In this document: positions 1 to 10,353 of the stretch, in pieces
Position numbering within the stretch: position 1 is the first letter of the stretch
How the letters are laid out: each line of letters starts with the position of its first letter
Origin: Marinihelvus fidelis
Lineage (GTDB): Bacteria > Pseudomonadota > Gammaproteobacteria > Xanthomonadales > SZUA-36
Length of the DNA: 64,000 bases
Direction of reading: 5' to 3'
Assembly (NCBI RefSeq): GCF_008725655.1
Contig: NZ_VYXP01000005.1
Location: 62,001-126,000, forward strand
The notes under the pieces: generated by a model
The model's input: only the letters and a program-made list of their open reading frames with translations
Told to the model about the DNA's origin: nothing
Databases searched by the model: none
Program-made: the position numbers and the translations under genes

Positions 1-1000
1 ACTGCGCCAGCAGCAGGCGCGCCCACCACTGGGTCAGCTGGTCATCAACGTGGGCGTCGGGCACCTGCTCGATAAAGGCCCGCGCGCCCGGATCCAGGTC
101 GACAGTGGCCATCAGCGCGATTTCGCGCATCAGGTCGCCACGGGCCTGGTCGCCCCAGTTGAAATGGCCGTCCAGCGCCGTGAACACGCGCATGGCTTCG
201 GCCGGGTCACGACGCAGCAGTTTGCGCAGCGATGTATCGGTGATCTGGCGCGTGACCGGCGTATCGGGCCAGGCTGCCGCTTTGTCCAGGCCGCGGTAGC
301 GGGTGCGGTCGAGCTGGCGCCAGCGATCGAGCCAGGCCTGGTCAGCCGGGGCGAGGAAACGGGCCAGGTAGGCCGTCAGCGAGGCATTGCCCTCAGCCAT
401 GGCGCGATTGATCCGTGTCCAGGCCAGTTCGGCGTCGACGCCGCCCTGCTTCATCATCCAGGCGAACAGCGGGTCACAGGCATCGGGCTGGGAGTGGCCC
501 ACCGCCCACAGGTCGCGCGCCTGCGCCAGCAGGCCGGTGGTATCGTTTTCGGCCAGCCGCGCGCGGGCGTGGTAACAGCGGTTTTCGTCGGTATCCGCAG
601 TCGCCCCGTAACGCCGCAGCGCGGCCCAGTGCCCGCGCTCGCCCAGCGCCCGCAGCCACGATCGCCGCAACGCGGTGACAAAGGCCCAGTCCTCGTGGGC
701 GTCGAGGAAGGCGGCGACCTCGTCCGGGTCCGCCACCGCACGCCGGTAACGAAAATCTTCGTATTGCCAATAGGGGTAGAGGATGTAGTCGCTCAGGCGC
801 TCGCCCGCGGCGTCAAAGGTCGAGCGGTCGCCGGCCCTGGCCGACTGCCAGGCCTGCATGAACAAGGCACGTTGCGCCGGGTCGACAGCCTGCGCCGCCG
901 GATTTGCCGATACCTGGTTCGCCGACAAAAGCGATAGGGCGCACGCCAGCGCCGCGGCCGCCAGGCCCTGGGTTATGCTGGTCAGATGCACCCTGTTCAT
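1..1000 (-). CDS. slt: Soluble lytic murein transglycosylase, N-terminal part (truncated by window edge)
   Basis: Only the first 333 codons are in the window; the frame stays open to base 1. The ATG at 998-1000 follows a purine-rich TGTGGAGGTC leader. Residues 1-32 form a signal peptide (MNRVHLTSI then an Ala/Leu-rich core ending near VSANP). The mature part is helical and carries pieces typical of the Slt70 superhelical U-domain, such as YPYWQYEDF and DPLFAWMMKQGG. The catalytic SLT domain would lie beyond the edge. The family cleaves the glycan strand of peptidoglycan in the periplasm to anhydro-muropeptides. The assignment rests on the U-domain alone, so a related Slt-like protein is possible. 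Confidence 0.8.
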   Translation of the reverse strand, partial: MNRVHLTSITQGLAAAALACALSLLSANQVSANPAAQAVDPAQRALFMQAWQSARAGDRSTFDAAGERLSDYILYPYWQYEDFRYRRAVADPDEVAAFLDAHEDWAFVTALRRSWLRALGERGHWAALRRYGATADTDENRCYHARARLAENDTTGLLAQARDLWAVGHSQPDACDPLFAWMMKQGGVDAELAWTRINRAMAEGNASLTAYLARFLAPADQAWLDRWRQLDRTRYRGLDKAAAWPDTPVTRQITDTSLRKLLRRDPAEAMRVFTALDGHFNWGDQARGDLMREIALMATVDLDPGARAFIEQVPDAHVDDQLTQWWARLLLAQ

Positions 1001-1100
1001 GACCTCCACAATAGGCAAAGCCCGGTCAGCCGACAAGCCCACTTCGCCCAAGCGAGCGTGACCCGTCACGACGCGGATACGACCACCACGGGAGCCGGCC

Positions 1101-1880
1101 TTGAGCCCCGTTGACCTGGTGGTGATTGGCGCGATCGCCGGGTTCCTGGCGGGATTCCTGGGCATCGGCGGGGGACTCGTGATCGTGCCGGCGCTGACCC
1201 TGTTGTTCAGCCGCGACTCGGCATACGCCCCCCTGGCCACCCACATGGCGGTCGCGACTTCGTTGGCCGTGATGCTGGTCACGTCCCTCAGCTCCATCGT
1301 CGCGCACGCGCGGCGGCGGGCCGTGGACTGGCCACAGGTCGGGCGTTTCGTGCCGGGGTTACTGGTTGGCGCGGCCATCGGCGCCGTGCTCGCCGACCAC
1401 CTGGACACCCGCCAGCTGGCGCTGGTTTTTGCGCTCTTTGTGACCGCCGCGGGCATCCAGTTGCTGGTCGCGCGCACGCCGGAAAAGCAACGCCCGCAAC
1501 CGGGCAAAGCCATCCAGGCCGGGGTGGCCACGGTCATCGGCGCGTTATCGAGCATGGTGGGCATCGGTGGTGGCAGCCTGACGGCACCCTGGCTGATGTG
1601 GCATGGCAGCCTGCCCCAGCGCGCGGTGGCCACGGCGGCCGCCTGCGGCTACCCGATCGCCGTCGCCGGCGCATTGACGTTCGTTGTACTTGGCCGCGAG
1701 CTGGGCCTGGGGGTGACCGGCTATGTTGACCTGCAGGCGTTCGCCGGCATTGCCATCGCCGGCGTATTGACGGCACCGATCGGCGCGGCCGTGGTGCACC
1801 ACACCGATCCAGCGCGGGTCAGGAAGATTTTCGGATTCTGCCTGCTGGCCGTGGCGGCCAGGATGGCGTGGGGCGCATAG
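1101..1880 (+). CDS. TSUP (TauE/SafE) family membrane exporter
   Basis: This 259-residue protein has about eight hydrophobic segments and the two internally repeated signatures of the family: GFLGIGGGLVIVPAL near residue 20 and SSMVGIGGGSLTAPW near residue 150. TSUP proteins move small anions such as sulfite, sulfoacetate or thiosulfate across the inner membrane; the substrate cannot be told from sequence. The TTG start is supported by a GGGAG Shine-Dalgarno six bases upstream. It is divergent from slt, and its stop codon lies in a strong hairpin shared with the convergent dsbA. Confidence 0.85.
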   Translation: MSPVDLVVIGAIAGFLAGFLGIGGGLVIVPALTLLFSRDSAYAPLATHMAVATSLAVMLVTSLSSIVAHARRRAVDWPQVGRFVPGLLVGAAIGAVLADHLDTRQLALVFALFVTAAGIQLLVARTPEKQRPQPGKAIQAGVATVIGALSSMVGIGGGSLTAPWLMWHGSLPQRAVATAAACGYPIAVAGALTFVVLGRELGLGVTGYVDLQAFAGIAIAGVLTAPIGAAVVHHTDPARVRKIFGFCLLAVAARMAWGA

Positions 1881-1888
1881 CGCCCCAC
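1868..1888. terminator. Hairpin at TSUP stop, between convergent TSUP and dsbA genes
   Basis: GTGGGGCGC (1868-1876) and GCGCCCCAC (1880-1888) form a 9-bp stem with an ATA loop. There is no T-run on either side, so it may be a weak bidirectional terminator or a 3'-end stabiliser. Confidence 0.4.
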
Positions 1889-1904
1889 GTTGAGACCCGG
1901 GTGG

Positions 1905-2573
1905 TTACTGCGCCGGGGTGGCGACCTGGGCCACTGACTCCGTGGCCATTTCCTGCGCGACCAGGTAGTCAACAACGGCCAGCATCTGGTCGAAACCGCT
2001 GACGGCACCACCCGCGCTGACACGGTACTTGCCATTGACCAGCATTGACGGCGTACCGCTAACACCGGCCTGGCGCACCTGCTGCTGTTCACGCTTCATG
2101 CGCATGTCGACGGCGAACGACTTCGACGTGGCGACGAACTTTTCGGCGTCAACGCCAAACTGGGAGTAGAACTCGGCCAGCTCGTCCATGTTGCGCATCT
2201 GGCGCTTGTCTTTCCAGATGATGTCCATCATTGCCTTGTGCGAGGCGTTCTCGATACCGAGCACGGACGCGGTGACATAGGCGCGGGCGTACAGCGACCA
2301 GATGGCGCGGCCGAACTCGACCGGGATGCGGTCAAACTGCACCGATTCCGGCTGCTTGGCGTGCCAGTTCTCGATGTACGGCTCGAAGGAGGCACAGTGG
2401 CTGCACAGGTAGCTGAACACCTCGGTCACCTTGACGCCGTCAATCGGGCGATAGCCCTCGGGCTGTTCGATGGTGAAGTAGTGCTTGCCTTCTTCAAACG
2501 GCGCGCCGGACTGTGCCCAGGCGGGGAAGGACGCAGCGGCCAGGCTGATTACGGTCAACAGGGTCTTGATCAT
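1905..2573 (-). CDS. dsbA: Thiol:disulfide interchange protein DsbA
   Basis: Periplasmic oxidase that introduces disulfides into exported proteins. The 222-residue product begins MIKTLLTVIS with a cleavable signal peptide ending ...PAWAQ. The thioredoxin-fold active site is CSHC in YLCSHCASFEP, where the usual DsbA dipeptide is Pro-His; the cis-Pro loop is SGTPSMLVNG. I take the ATG at 2571-2573 because GGAGAG sits just upstream of it; an in-frame ATG four codons earlier is possible. The gene follows cytochrome c4 on the same strand, with engB opposite, as in pseudomonads. Confidence 0.9.
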   Translation of the reverse strand: MIKTLLTVISLAAASFPAWAQSGAPFEEGKHYFTIEQPEGYRPIDGVKVTEVFSYLCSHCASFEPYIENWHAKQPESVQFDRIPVEFGRAIWSLYARAYVTASVLGIENASHKAMMDIIWKDKRQMRNMDELAEFYSQFGVDAEKFVATSKSFAVDMRMKREQQQVRQAGVSGTPSMLVNGKYRVSAGGAVSGFDQMLAVVDYLVAQEMATESVAQVATPAQ

Positions 2574-2609
2574 GGCTCTCTCCATTGCTTCCGGCTGTGA
2601 CCACGCAAA

Positions 2610-2629
2610 CCGCGCGGGGTTCCGCGCGG
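2610..2629. other. GC hairpin between cytochrome c4 and dsbA
   Basis: CCGCGCGG (2610-2617) pairs with an identical palindromic arm (2622-2629) around a GGTT loop. There is no T-tract. It may be an attenuator or an mRNA stability element between two co-oriented genes. Confidence 0.35.
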
Positions 2630-2648
2630 CGGGTCCAGCGGCGTGGAA

Positions 2649-3275
2649 TTATTCGCCGGCGGCGTGCAGGCCTTCGATGTAGCTGGCGACGGCGTCGATT
2701 TCGGCGTCGGTCAGGTAACGGGCCACGCCGGTCATGACCTGGCTGGGCGCGTCGTCTTCACCCCAGGTGTCACCGGCGCGGAATTTCTTCAGCATGTTGG
2801 CCGTGTAGGTGGCGTGCTGGCCAGCCAGTTTCGGGTAACCGGCGAGCGGGATGCCTTCACCGGCCGCGCCATGGCAGGCCAGGCAGGCGGGCGTGCCTTC
2901 ATCGGCGTTGCCACCGCGGTAGAGCTTTTCGCCGGCGGCGACCAGCGCCTCGTCGGCGGCGGCCGGCTTGGCGGCCTGCTCGGAGAAGTACGCGGCCAGG
3001 TCTTCGATGTCCTGCGCGTCCAGGCTGGCGACCAGGGCCTGCATTTCCGGCACCGGGCGCTCGCCATCGCGAATCAGCGTGGTCTGGCGGACCAGGTAGT
3101 CCGGGTGCTGGCCGGCCAGTTTCGGCCAGTTGGCCACGGTGCTGTTACCGTCAATGCCATGACAGGCCGCGCAGGTGGCAGCTTTGCTTTGCCCGGCGGC
3201 CGCGTCGCCCTCGGCGAAGGCGGTCAGGCTCATCAGGATGGACAGGCTGGCTACAGCCCAGCGAATTGCGATCAT
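2649..3275 (-). CDS. Di-haem cytochrome c4
   Basis: The 208-residue exported protein (signal peptide MIAIRWAVASLSILMSLTAFA) has two haem-attachment motifs, CAACH near residue 37 and CLACH near residue 132, in two similar roughly 90-residue lobes. This is the layout of cytochrome c4, an electron carrier to terminal oxidases. Axial Met candidates lie in each lobe (VPEMQALV and PSQVMTGVA). The ATG at 3273-3275 is preceded by GGAGAC; an upstream in-frame start would put 49 polar residues before the signal peptide and was rejected. The engB-cytochrome c4-dsbA neighbourhood supports the call. Confidence 0.9.
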   Translation of the reverse strand: MIAIRWAVASLSILMSLTAFAEGDAAAGQSKAATCAACHGIDGNSTVANWPKLAGQHPDYLVRQTTLIRDGERPVPEMQALVASLDAQDIEDLAAYFSEQAAKPAAADEALVAAGEKLYRGGNADEGTPACLACHGAAGEGIPLAGYPKLAGQHATYTANMLKKFRAGDTWGEDDAPSQVMTGVARYLTDAEIDAVASYIEGLHAAGE

Positions 3276-3408
3276 GGCTCGTGTCTCCGTTCCCTCACGA
3301 TGGGATGCTAAGTCGGTACAATGGTCCGGACGGCCCGCTATTATCCCGATTTCAATCGCCGCATTCCAGCGCTGGTGACCAGCGCGGCGGCCCGCCTGGA
3401 GCGACACC

Positions 3409-4029
3409 ATGCCCGCCGACAACCCGTTCCGACAGGCCCAGTACCTGACCAGCGCCCATCACCTGCACCAGTTGCCACCGGACGCCGGCTTCGAATTCGC
3501 CATCGCCGGCCGTTCAAATGCCGGCAAATCCAGCGCCTTGAACACCCTGACAGGACAGAAATCACTGGCGCGAACCAGCAAGACCCCGGGACGCACGCAG
3601 CAGATCGTAATTTTCGAGCTGGATATCTCGCGGCGCATCGCCGACCTGCCCGGCTATGGCTACGCCAAGGTGCCGGTGAAGCTCAAGCAGCACTGGACCC
3701 AGGTCATGGAAACCTACCTGGAGACCCGCCACTGCCTGCGCGGCGTGGTCCTGGTCATGGATATCCGCCACCCGCTGAAGCCGTTCGACGAGCAGATGCT
3801 GAACTGGAGCGCGGCCGCCGGCCTGCCCGTGCACGTGCTGCTGACCAAGGCCGACAAGCTCAAGCGCGGCCCGGCGCAGGCCTCGTTGCTGAAAGTGCGC
3901 AAGGCCTTACCCCCTGGCGCCACGGCGCAGGTATTTTCATCGACCAGCCGGCAGGGGCTGGAAGAATGGGTCGAGACCATCAAGCCGTGGATGGACTACG
4001 GCACTGACAGCCCGGATGGCGTCGATTAA
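3409..4029 (+). CDS. engB: Ribosome biogenesis GTP-binding protein EngB (YihA/YsxC)
   Basis: This 206-residue GTPase acts in assembly of the large ribosomal subunit. The G1 motif is GRSNAGKSS, G2 is the T in KTPGRTQ, G3 is DLPGYGYAKV and G4 is TKADKL, all intact and spaced as in the TrmE-Era-EngA family. Start context MPADNPFRQAQYL is typical of proteobacterial EngB. The coding region is divergent from cytochrome c4, with 133 bases between the two starts that presumably hold both promoters. Confidence 0.95.
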   Translation: MPADNPFRQAQYLTSAHHLHQLPPDAGFEFAIAGRSNAGKSSALNTLTGQKSLARTSKTPGRTQQIVIFELDISRRIADLPGYGYAKVPVKLKQHWTQVMETYLETRHCLRGVVLVMDIRHPLKPFDEQMLNWSAAAGLPVHVLLTKADKLKRGPAQASLLKVRKALPPGATAQVFSSTSRQGLEEWVETIKPWMDYGTDSPDGVD

Positions 4030-5884
<1,855 letters not shown>

Positions 5885-5888
<4 letters not shown>

Positions 5889-6556
5889 CGCTTCGAGCGC
5901 TTGCGCGGGTCTTCAAGCAGGTCACCGTCGGCGTTGATGGCCGGATAGGCGACATCGTGGTCGCGGCACCAGCGCGCCAGCGTCGGGTGCAGCCATTCGA
6001 ACCGCGTTTTCCGGTGTTTTGCGGGCGCCATCCGGCTGCTCTCGTACAAACCCGCGGCACGGCGCTGCGCCAGCGCCTCGTACAAGACCACTGCGCAGGC
6101 CACCGATACGTTCAGTGACTGGCTCATGCCCATCATCGGGATGACAATCTCGGTATCCACGCGCGCCAGCGCGTCGTCGGTCACGCCAAAGGCCTCGGTA
6201 CCCAGCAGCAACGCGGTCGGCACGGTGTAATCCACATCCCGGTAATCAACAGCCCGGTCGGAAAGGTGCGCGCCAAGGATGGTGAAGCCATCCGACTTCA
6301 ATGACGCGCAGGCGCTGTCGATGTCGTCATGAATGACCGGTGTGACCCACTTTTCCGCCCCCTGGGAGGTGTGCCAGTGACGCCTGGGCCGGTCCTTGCC
6401 CGGCACGATGTGGACTTCGGGAATGCCGACGGCGTCGCAGGTGCGTACCACGGCCGACAGGTTGCGCGGCTTGTGCAGGTTCTCGGCCAGGATGGCCAGG
6501 TCGGGCTGGCGCCGGTTGAGCACGCCGTCCAGGCGCGCGAGCCGCTCCGGGGTCAT
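5885..6556 (-). CDS. trmH: tRNA (guanosine(18)-2'-O)-methyltransferase TrmH
   Basis: SpoU-family knotted methyltransferase of 223 residues. Motif 1 is NLSAVVRTCDAVGI, motif 2 is LLLGTEAFGVTDDAL, motif 3 is IPMMGMSQSLNVSVACAV; the C-terminal extension is basic (KHRKTRFEWL, DPRKRSKR), as in TrmH rather than RlmB. The ATG at 6554-6556 overlaps the stop of the upstream TRAP permease gene (ATGA). Upstream in-frame starts would run through that gene and give a low-complexity Arg/Gly sequence. Confidence 0.93.
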
Positions 6557-7059
6557 GCGGCCGCTTGGGTGCCGCGAATGTGCGCCAGTTGCCGGGGCAG
6601 GGCCGCGAGGGCCTGGGCCAGGAGCAACAGCGGCATGACCAAGACCAGGGTCTTCAGCAGGTAGACCGCGGCCAGGCCGCCGGCCTCGCCGGACGCCTCG
6701 CGCATTCGCCACGAGGCGGCCACGTAATCCCAACCGACCAGCAGCACGAAAATGCAGAACGGTGCCAGCAAAATCAGCGTGCCCAGCAGGTCGACCCAAG
6801 CCTGCCGGCGCGGTGACGCCTGGCGATAGAAGATGTCCACGCGGACATGACCATCATCCTGCAAGGTCCAGGCCGCGGCCACCATGAAAACGGTCGCGTG
6901 CATCCAGGTGACCGATTCCTGCAACCAGATCCAGCCGCGATCAAGGCCGTAGCGCAGCACCACGATACCGAAGGTCACGACCACCATGGCCAGGGTCAGC
7001 CAAGCCGCGGCCCGCCCCAGCACGGCGACGGCCCGTTCGACCGTCCCGGTCAATGCCAC
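6553..7059 (-). CDS. TRAP-type small permease (DctQ-like), without visible partners
   Basis: The 168-residue protein has four hydrophobic helices (about residues 14-34, 48-66, 88-110 and 130-152) and the DctQ signatures FGIVVLRYGL and WLQESVTWMHA. DctQ subunits work with a 12-helix DctM and a periplasmic binding protein to import carboxylates. Neither partner is adjacent: the gene lies between a DUF2782 gene (10-base overlap at its start) and trmH (4-base overlap at its end). It could serve a DctM elsewhere in the genome. Confidence 0.8.
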   Translation of the reverse strand: MALTGTVERAVAVLGRAAAWLTLAMVVVTFGIVVLRYGLDRGWIWLQESVTWMHATVFMVAAAWTLQDDGHVRVDIFYRQASPRRQAWVDLLGTLILLAPFCIFVLLVGWDYVAASWRMREASGEAGGLAAVYLLKTLVLVMPLLLLAQALAALPRQLAHIRGTQAAA

Positions 7060-7478
7060 TCCTTGATCTTCCAGTACACCGGCTTGACCGGGTAGGCGGA
7101 GCGGTCGCTCTCGCGCAACTCCAGGCGGCCGTCACCGTCGTCGTCGACGTAGTAGTACGGAATGCCGTTTTTCGGCGTGATCTTCACCATGTAGACCTGG
7201 CCGTCCATGCGGTACTCCTCGACCAGGTTGTCGTCCTCGTCGCGGCGGATATCAACGGTGGGCTCCAGGCGGGAATCTTCGTCCTGCACTTTTGGCGGGA
7301 TGGGCACGCCCTCGTCCAGTTCCTCGACCGGGCGATCCGGCGCGTCAATGGGCGGGATCGGCGGCGGCGCGGCCGGGTCGTCCGACTGCGCGGCCAGCGG
7401 CAAAGGTGCCAGCAACAGCAGGGCCACCGGCCACCTGGCCAGCCTGGCAGTAACGCATTCGTGGATTCGTCGAATCAT
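7050..7478 (-). CDS. DUF2782 domain-containing exported protein
   Basis: A 142-residue protein with a signal peptide (MIRRIHECVTARLARWPVALLLL...AAQ), a Pro/Asp-rich stretch (residues 33-60) and a compact C-terminal DUF2782 domain, recognisable by EYRMDGQVYMVKITPKNG and PYYYVDDDGDGRLE. The family is of unknown function and is commonly found divergent from polA in gammaproteobacteria, as here. Confidence 0.85.
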   Translation of the reverse strand: MIRRIHECVTARLARWPVALLLLAPLPLAAQSDDPAAPPPIPPIDAPDRPVEELDEGVPIPPKVQDEDSRLEPTVDIRRDEDDNLVEEYRMDGQVYMVKITPKNGIPYYYVDDDGDGRLELRESDRSAYPVKPVYWKIKEWH

Positions 7479-7504
7479 GCCTGTATCCCCCCACCGGGTT
7501 TGAG

Positions 7505-7517
7505 TATGCTGAGCATA
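7505..7517. promoter_or_regulatory. Palindrome in the DUF2782/polA divergent intergenic region
   Basis: TATGCT-G-AGCATA is a perfect inverted repeat midway between the two divergent starts. It could be an operator, or a fortuitous -10-like element on both strands. No clear -35 element accompanies it. Confidence 0.3.
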
Positions 7518-7546
7518 GCAGACCTCATAACCCGGCTTCCCTAACC

Positions 7547-10240
7547 ATGCTCAGCCCTGATTCCAAGACCCTCTACCTGGTGGACGGTTCGTCCTACCTG
7601 TACCGCGCCTTTCACGCCCTGCCCAACCTGACCAATTCCGGGGGTGAGCCCACCGGCGCGCTGCTGGGCGTGGCCAACATGCTGCGCCGCCTGGTCCGCG
7701 AAGCCACCGACGCCGGCAGTGACCGCGTGGCCGTAGTGTTCGACGCCAAGGGGCCCACCTTCCGCCACGAACTGTACGCTGACTACAAGGCCAATCGGCC
7801 GCCGATGCCCGGCGAACTGCGCGCCCAGGTCGAATCCATTCACCAGCTGGTCCAGCTGCTCGGACTGCCGATCATCCAGGTCGAGGGCGTGGAAGCCGAC
7901 GACGTGATCGGCACACTCGCGCGCCGGGCCGAGGCTGACGGCCTGGGCTGCGTGGTCTCCACCGGCGACAAGGACCTGGCTCAGCTGGTCACCGACCGGG
8001 TCACGCTGGTCAACACCATGTCCGACACCCGCATGGACCGGGCCGGCGTCGAGGAAAAGTTTGGCGTGCCACCGGAGCGTATCGTCGATTTCCTGGCCCT
8101 GACTGGCGACAAGGCCGACAACATTCCGGGCGTTGAAAAGTGCGGGCCAAAGACCGCGGCCAAGTGGCTGCAGGCCTGGGGCGACCTGGATGGCGTCATG
8201 GCCCACGCCGACGAGATCGGCGGAAAAATTGGCGGCTACCTGCGCGACGCATTGGAGACCCTGCCTTTATCGCGGGAACTGGCGACCATTCGCGACAATG
8301 TTGAGCTCGACAGCGCGCCCGACGCATTGCGCATGGGCGATACCGACGAATCGGCGCTGCGCGAGTTCCTGCAGCGTTACGAGTTCAACAGCTGGCTGCA
8401 GGAACTGGGCGACGAACCCACCGCGCCGGTCGAGGCCCGGTACGACACCGTCACCGACCAGGCGGGGTTCGAGGCCTGGGTCGAGCGCCTGCGGGGCGCG
8501 GAGCTGATCGCTTTCGATACCGAGACCGACAGCCTGGACCCGATGCGCGCCAACCTGGTCGGCCTCAGCTTCGCGGTCGAGCCCGGCCATGCCGCCTACC
8601 TGCCCCTGGGCCACGACTACCCCGGCGCGCCGAAACAGCTGGCCATGGATGATGTGCTTGAAGCGCTCCGCCCGATCCTCGAAAGCCCGGACCACGCCCT
8701 GGTCGGCCAGCACTTCAAATACGACATGAACGTCCTGGCCCGCTACGGCATCGAGGTCGATGGCCTGGCCTACGACACCATGCTTGAGTCCTACGTCTTC
8801 AACAGCACCGGCAGCCGCCACGACATGGATTCGCTGGCGCTGAAATACCTGGGTCGCAACACCATTCACTACGAAGATGTCGCCGGCAAGGGTGCGAAGC
8901 AGATCACCTTCAACCAGGTGGCGCTGGAGGAGGCCGGCCCTTACGCGGCCGAAGACGCCGACATCACGCTGCAACTGCACCAGCACCTGTGGCCCAGGCT
9001 GTCAGAAGAGGCCGCGCCGGCCAGCGTGTTCAGCGACATCGAGATGCCCCTGGTGCCGGTTCTGGCGCGCATGGAGCGCCACGGCGTACTGATCGACGGT
9101 GAGCTGCTGCGCCGGCAGAGCAGCGAGATGGCCAGGGACATTATCGACCTGGAGAAGCGCGCCCACGAGGCCGCCGGCCAGCCATTCAACCTGGGTTCAC
9201 CCAAGCAACTACAGGAGATCCTGTTCGAGAAGCTGGAACTGCCGGTGGTGCGCCGCACGCCGAAAGGCCAGCCGTCGACCGCCGAAGACGTGCTGCACGA
9301 GCTGGCCGCGGACTTCGAGTTGCCGAAACTGATCCTGGAATACCGCTCGCTGTCGAAGCTGAAGTCCACCTATACCGACAAGCTGCCGGAGGAGATCAAC
9401 CCGGACACCGGCCGCGTGCACACCTCGTACCACCAGGCAGTGGCGGCAACCGGGCGGCTGTCGTCGTCCAATCCCAACCTGCAGAACATCCCGATCCGCA
9501 CCGCGCGCGGGCGGCGGATCCGCGAGGCCTTCATCGCCCCCGAGGGCATGTGCGTGCTCGCCGCCGACTATTCGCAGATCGAACTGCGGATCATGGCCCA
9601 CCTGTCGTCTGATGAGGGCCTGCTGCGCGCGTTCCGTGACGGCGTGGATGTCCACCGTGCCACGGCCGGTGAGGTCTTTGGCGTGGATGCCGAAGCCGTC
9701 ACCACGGACCAGCGCCGCGCCGCCAAGGCCATCAACTTCGGGCTGATGTACGGCATGTCGGCCTTCGGCCTGGCACGACAGCTGGATATCGCCCGCGGCG
9801 AGGCGCTGGACTACATGGACACCTATTTCGCCCGCTACCCCGGGGTGCGCGATTACATGGAGCGCACCCGCGAAACGGCGCGGGAACAGGGCTACGTGGA
9901 AACGCTGTTCGGCCGTCGCCTGTACCTGCCGGACATCACCGCGTCGAACCAGCAGCGCCGCCAGGGCGCCGAGCGCGCCGCCATCAACGCGCCCATGCAG
10001 GGCACCGCGGCCGACATCATCAAGCGCGCCATGATCACCGTCGATCGCTGGCTGCGTTCCGAGCAGCCGCGGACACGCCTGACCATGCAGGTGCACGATG
10101 AACTGGTCCTGGAAGTCCCCGTCGACGACCTGGACACGGTCCGCGCCGGCATCATCGAGCGCATGGAAGCAGCGGCGGAGTTGGACGTGCCGCTGGTGGT
10201 CGACGCCGGCCACGGCCCAAACTGGGACGACGCCCATTGA
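7547..10240 (+). CDS. polA: DNA polymerase I
   Basis: Full-length 897-residue enzyme for Okazaki fragment maturation and repair. The N-terminal 5' nuclease domain (about 1-290) opens YLVDGSSYLYRAFHAL and holds the helix-hairpin-helix DNA site near TGDKADNIPG. The 3'-5' exonuclease (about 310-500) keeps FDTETD and YDTMLESYV, so proofreading looks intact. The polymerase domain shows motif A DYSQIELRIMAH, motif B RRAAKAINFGLMYG and motif C QVHDELVLEV. The purine-rich inverted repeat follows its stop directly. Confidence 0.98.
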   Translation: MLSPDSKTLYLVDGSSYLYRAFHALPNLTNSGGEPTGALLGVANMLRRLVREATDAGSDRVAVVFDAKGPTFRHELYADYKANRPPMPGELRAQVESIHQLVQLLGLPIIQVEGVEADDVIGTLARRAEADGLGCVVSTGDKDLAQLVTDRVTLVNTMSDTRMDRAGVEEKFGVPPERIVDFLALTGDKADNIPGVEKCGPKTAAKWLQAWGDLDGVMAHADEIGGKIGGYLRDALETLPLSRELATIRDNVELDSAPDALRMGDTDESALREFLQRYEFNSWLQELGDEPTAPVEARYDTVTDQAGFEAWVERLRGAELIAFDTETDSLDPMRANLVGLSFAVEPGHAAYLPLGHDYPGAPKQLAMDDVLEALRPILESPDHALVGQHFKYDMNVLARYGIEVDGLAYDTMLESYVFNSTGSRHDMDSLALKYLGRNTIHYEDVAGKGAKQITFNQVALEEAGPYAAEDADITLQLHQHLWPRLSEEAAPASVFSDIEMPLVPVLARMERHGVLIDGELLRRQSSEMARDIIDLEKRAHEAAGQPFNLGSPKQLQEILFEKLELPVVRRTPKGQPSTAEDVLHELAADFELPKLILEYRSLSKLKSTYTDKLPEEINPDTGRVHTSYHQAVAATGRLSSSNPNLQNIPIRTARGRRIREAFIAPEGMCVLAADYSQIELRIMAHLSSDEGLLRAFRDGVDVHRATAGEVFGVDAEAVTTDQRRAAKAINFGLMYGMSAFGLARQLDIARGEALDYMDTYFARYPGVRDYMERTRETAREQGYVETLFGRRLYLPDITASNQQRRQGAERAAINAPMQGTAADIIKRAMITVDRWLRSEQPRTRLTMQVHDELVLEVPVDDLDTVRAGIIERMEAAAELDVPLVVDAGHGPNWDDAH

Positions 10241-10245
10241 TGGGA

Positions 10246-10316
10246 GGAGTGAGGAGAGAGGAGTGAATAGCAAGAACTCTCCCACTCCTTACTCCTCACT
10301 CCTCTCTCATTACTCC
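10246..10316. repeat. Purine/pyrimidine inverted repeat downstream of polA
   Basis: The 21-base arm at 10246-10266 (starting GGAGTGAGGAGAGA) matches the reverse complement of 10296-10316 at 19 of 21 positions, around a 29-base loop that itself contains further ACTCCT units. The arms are built of GAGGAGT-type units. It may act as a terminator for polA or be a member of a dispersed intergenic repeat family. Confidence 0.6.
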
Positions 10317-10324
10317 TCACCAAC

Positions 10325-10353
10325 AAAAAACCCCGGGCGCGGGGCGCCCGGGG
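10325..10353 (-). terminator. Rho-independent terminator of hemF / candidate small RNA
   Basis: CCCCGGGCGC (10331-10340) and GCGCCCGGGG (10344-10353) form a 10-bp stem with a three-base loop; on the minus strand it is followed directly by TTTTTT (10330-10325). Confidence 0.85.

Noticed and set aside
50-937. Plus-strand open frame at the window start
   Set aside because: The minus strand encodes a signal peptide and Slt U-domain in the same interval; the plus-strand translation is low-complexity.
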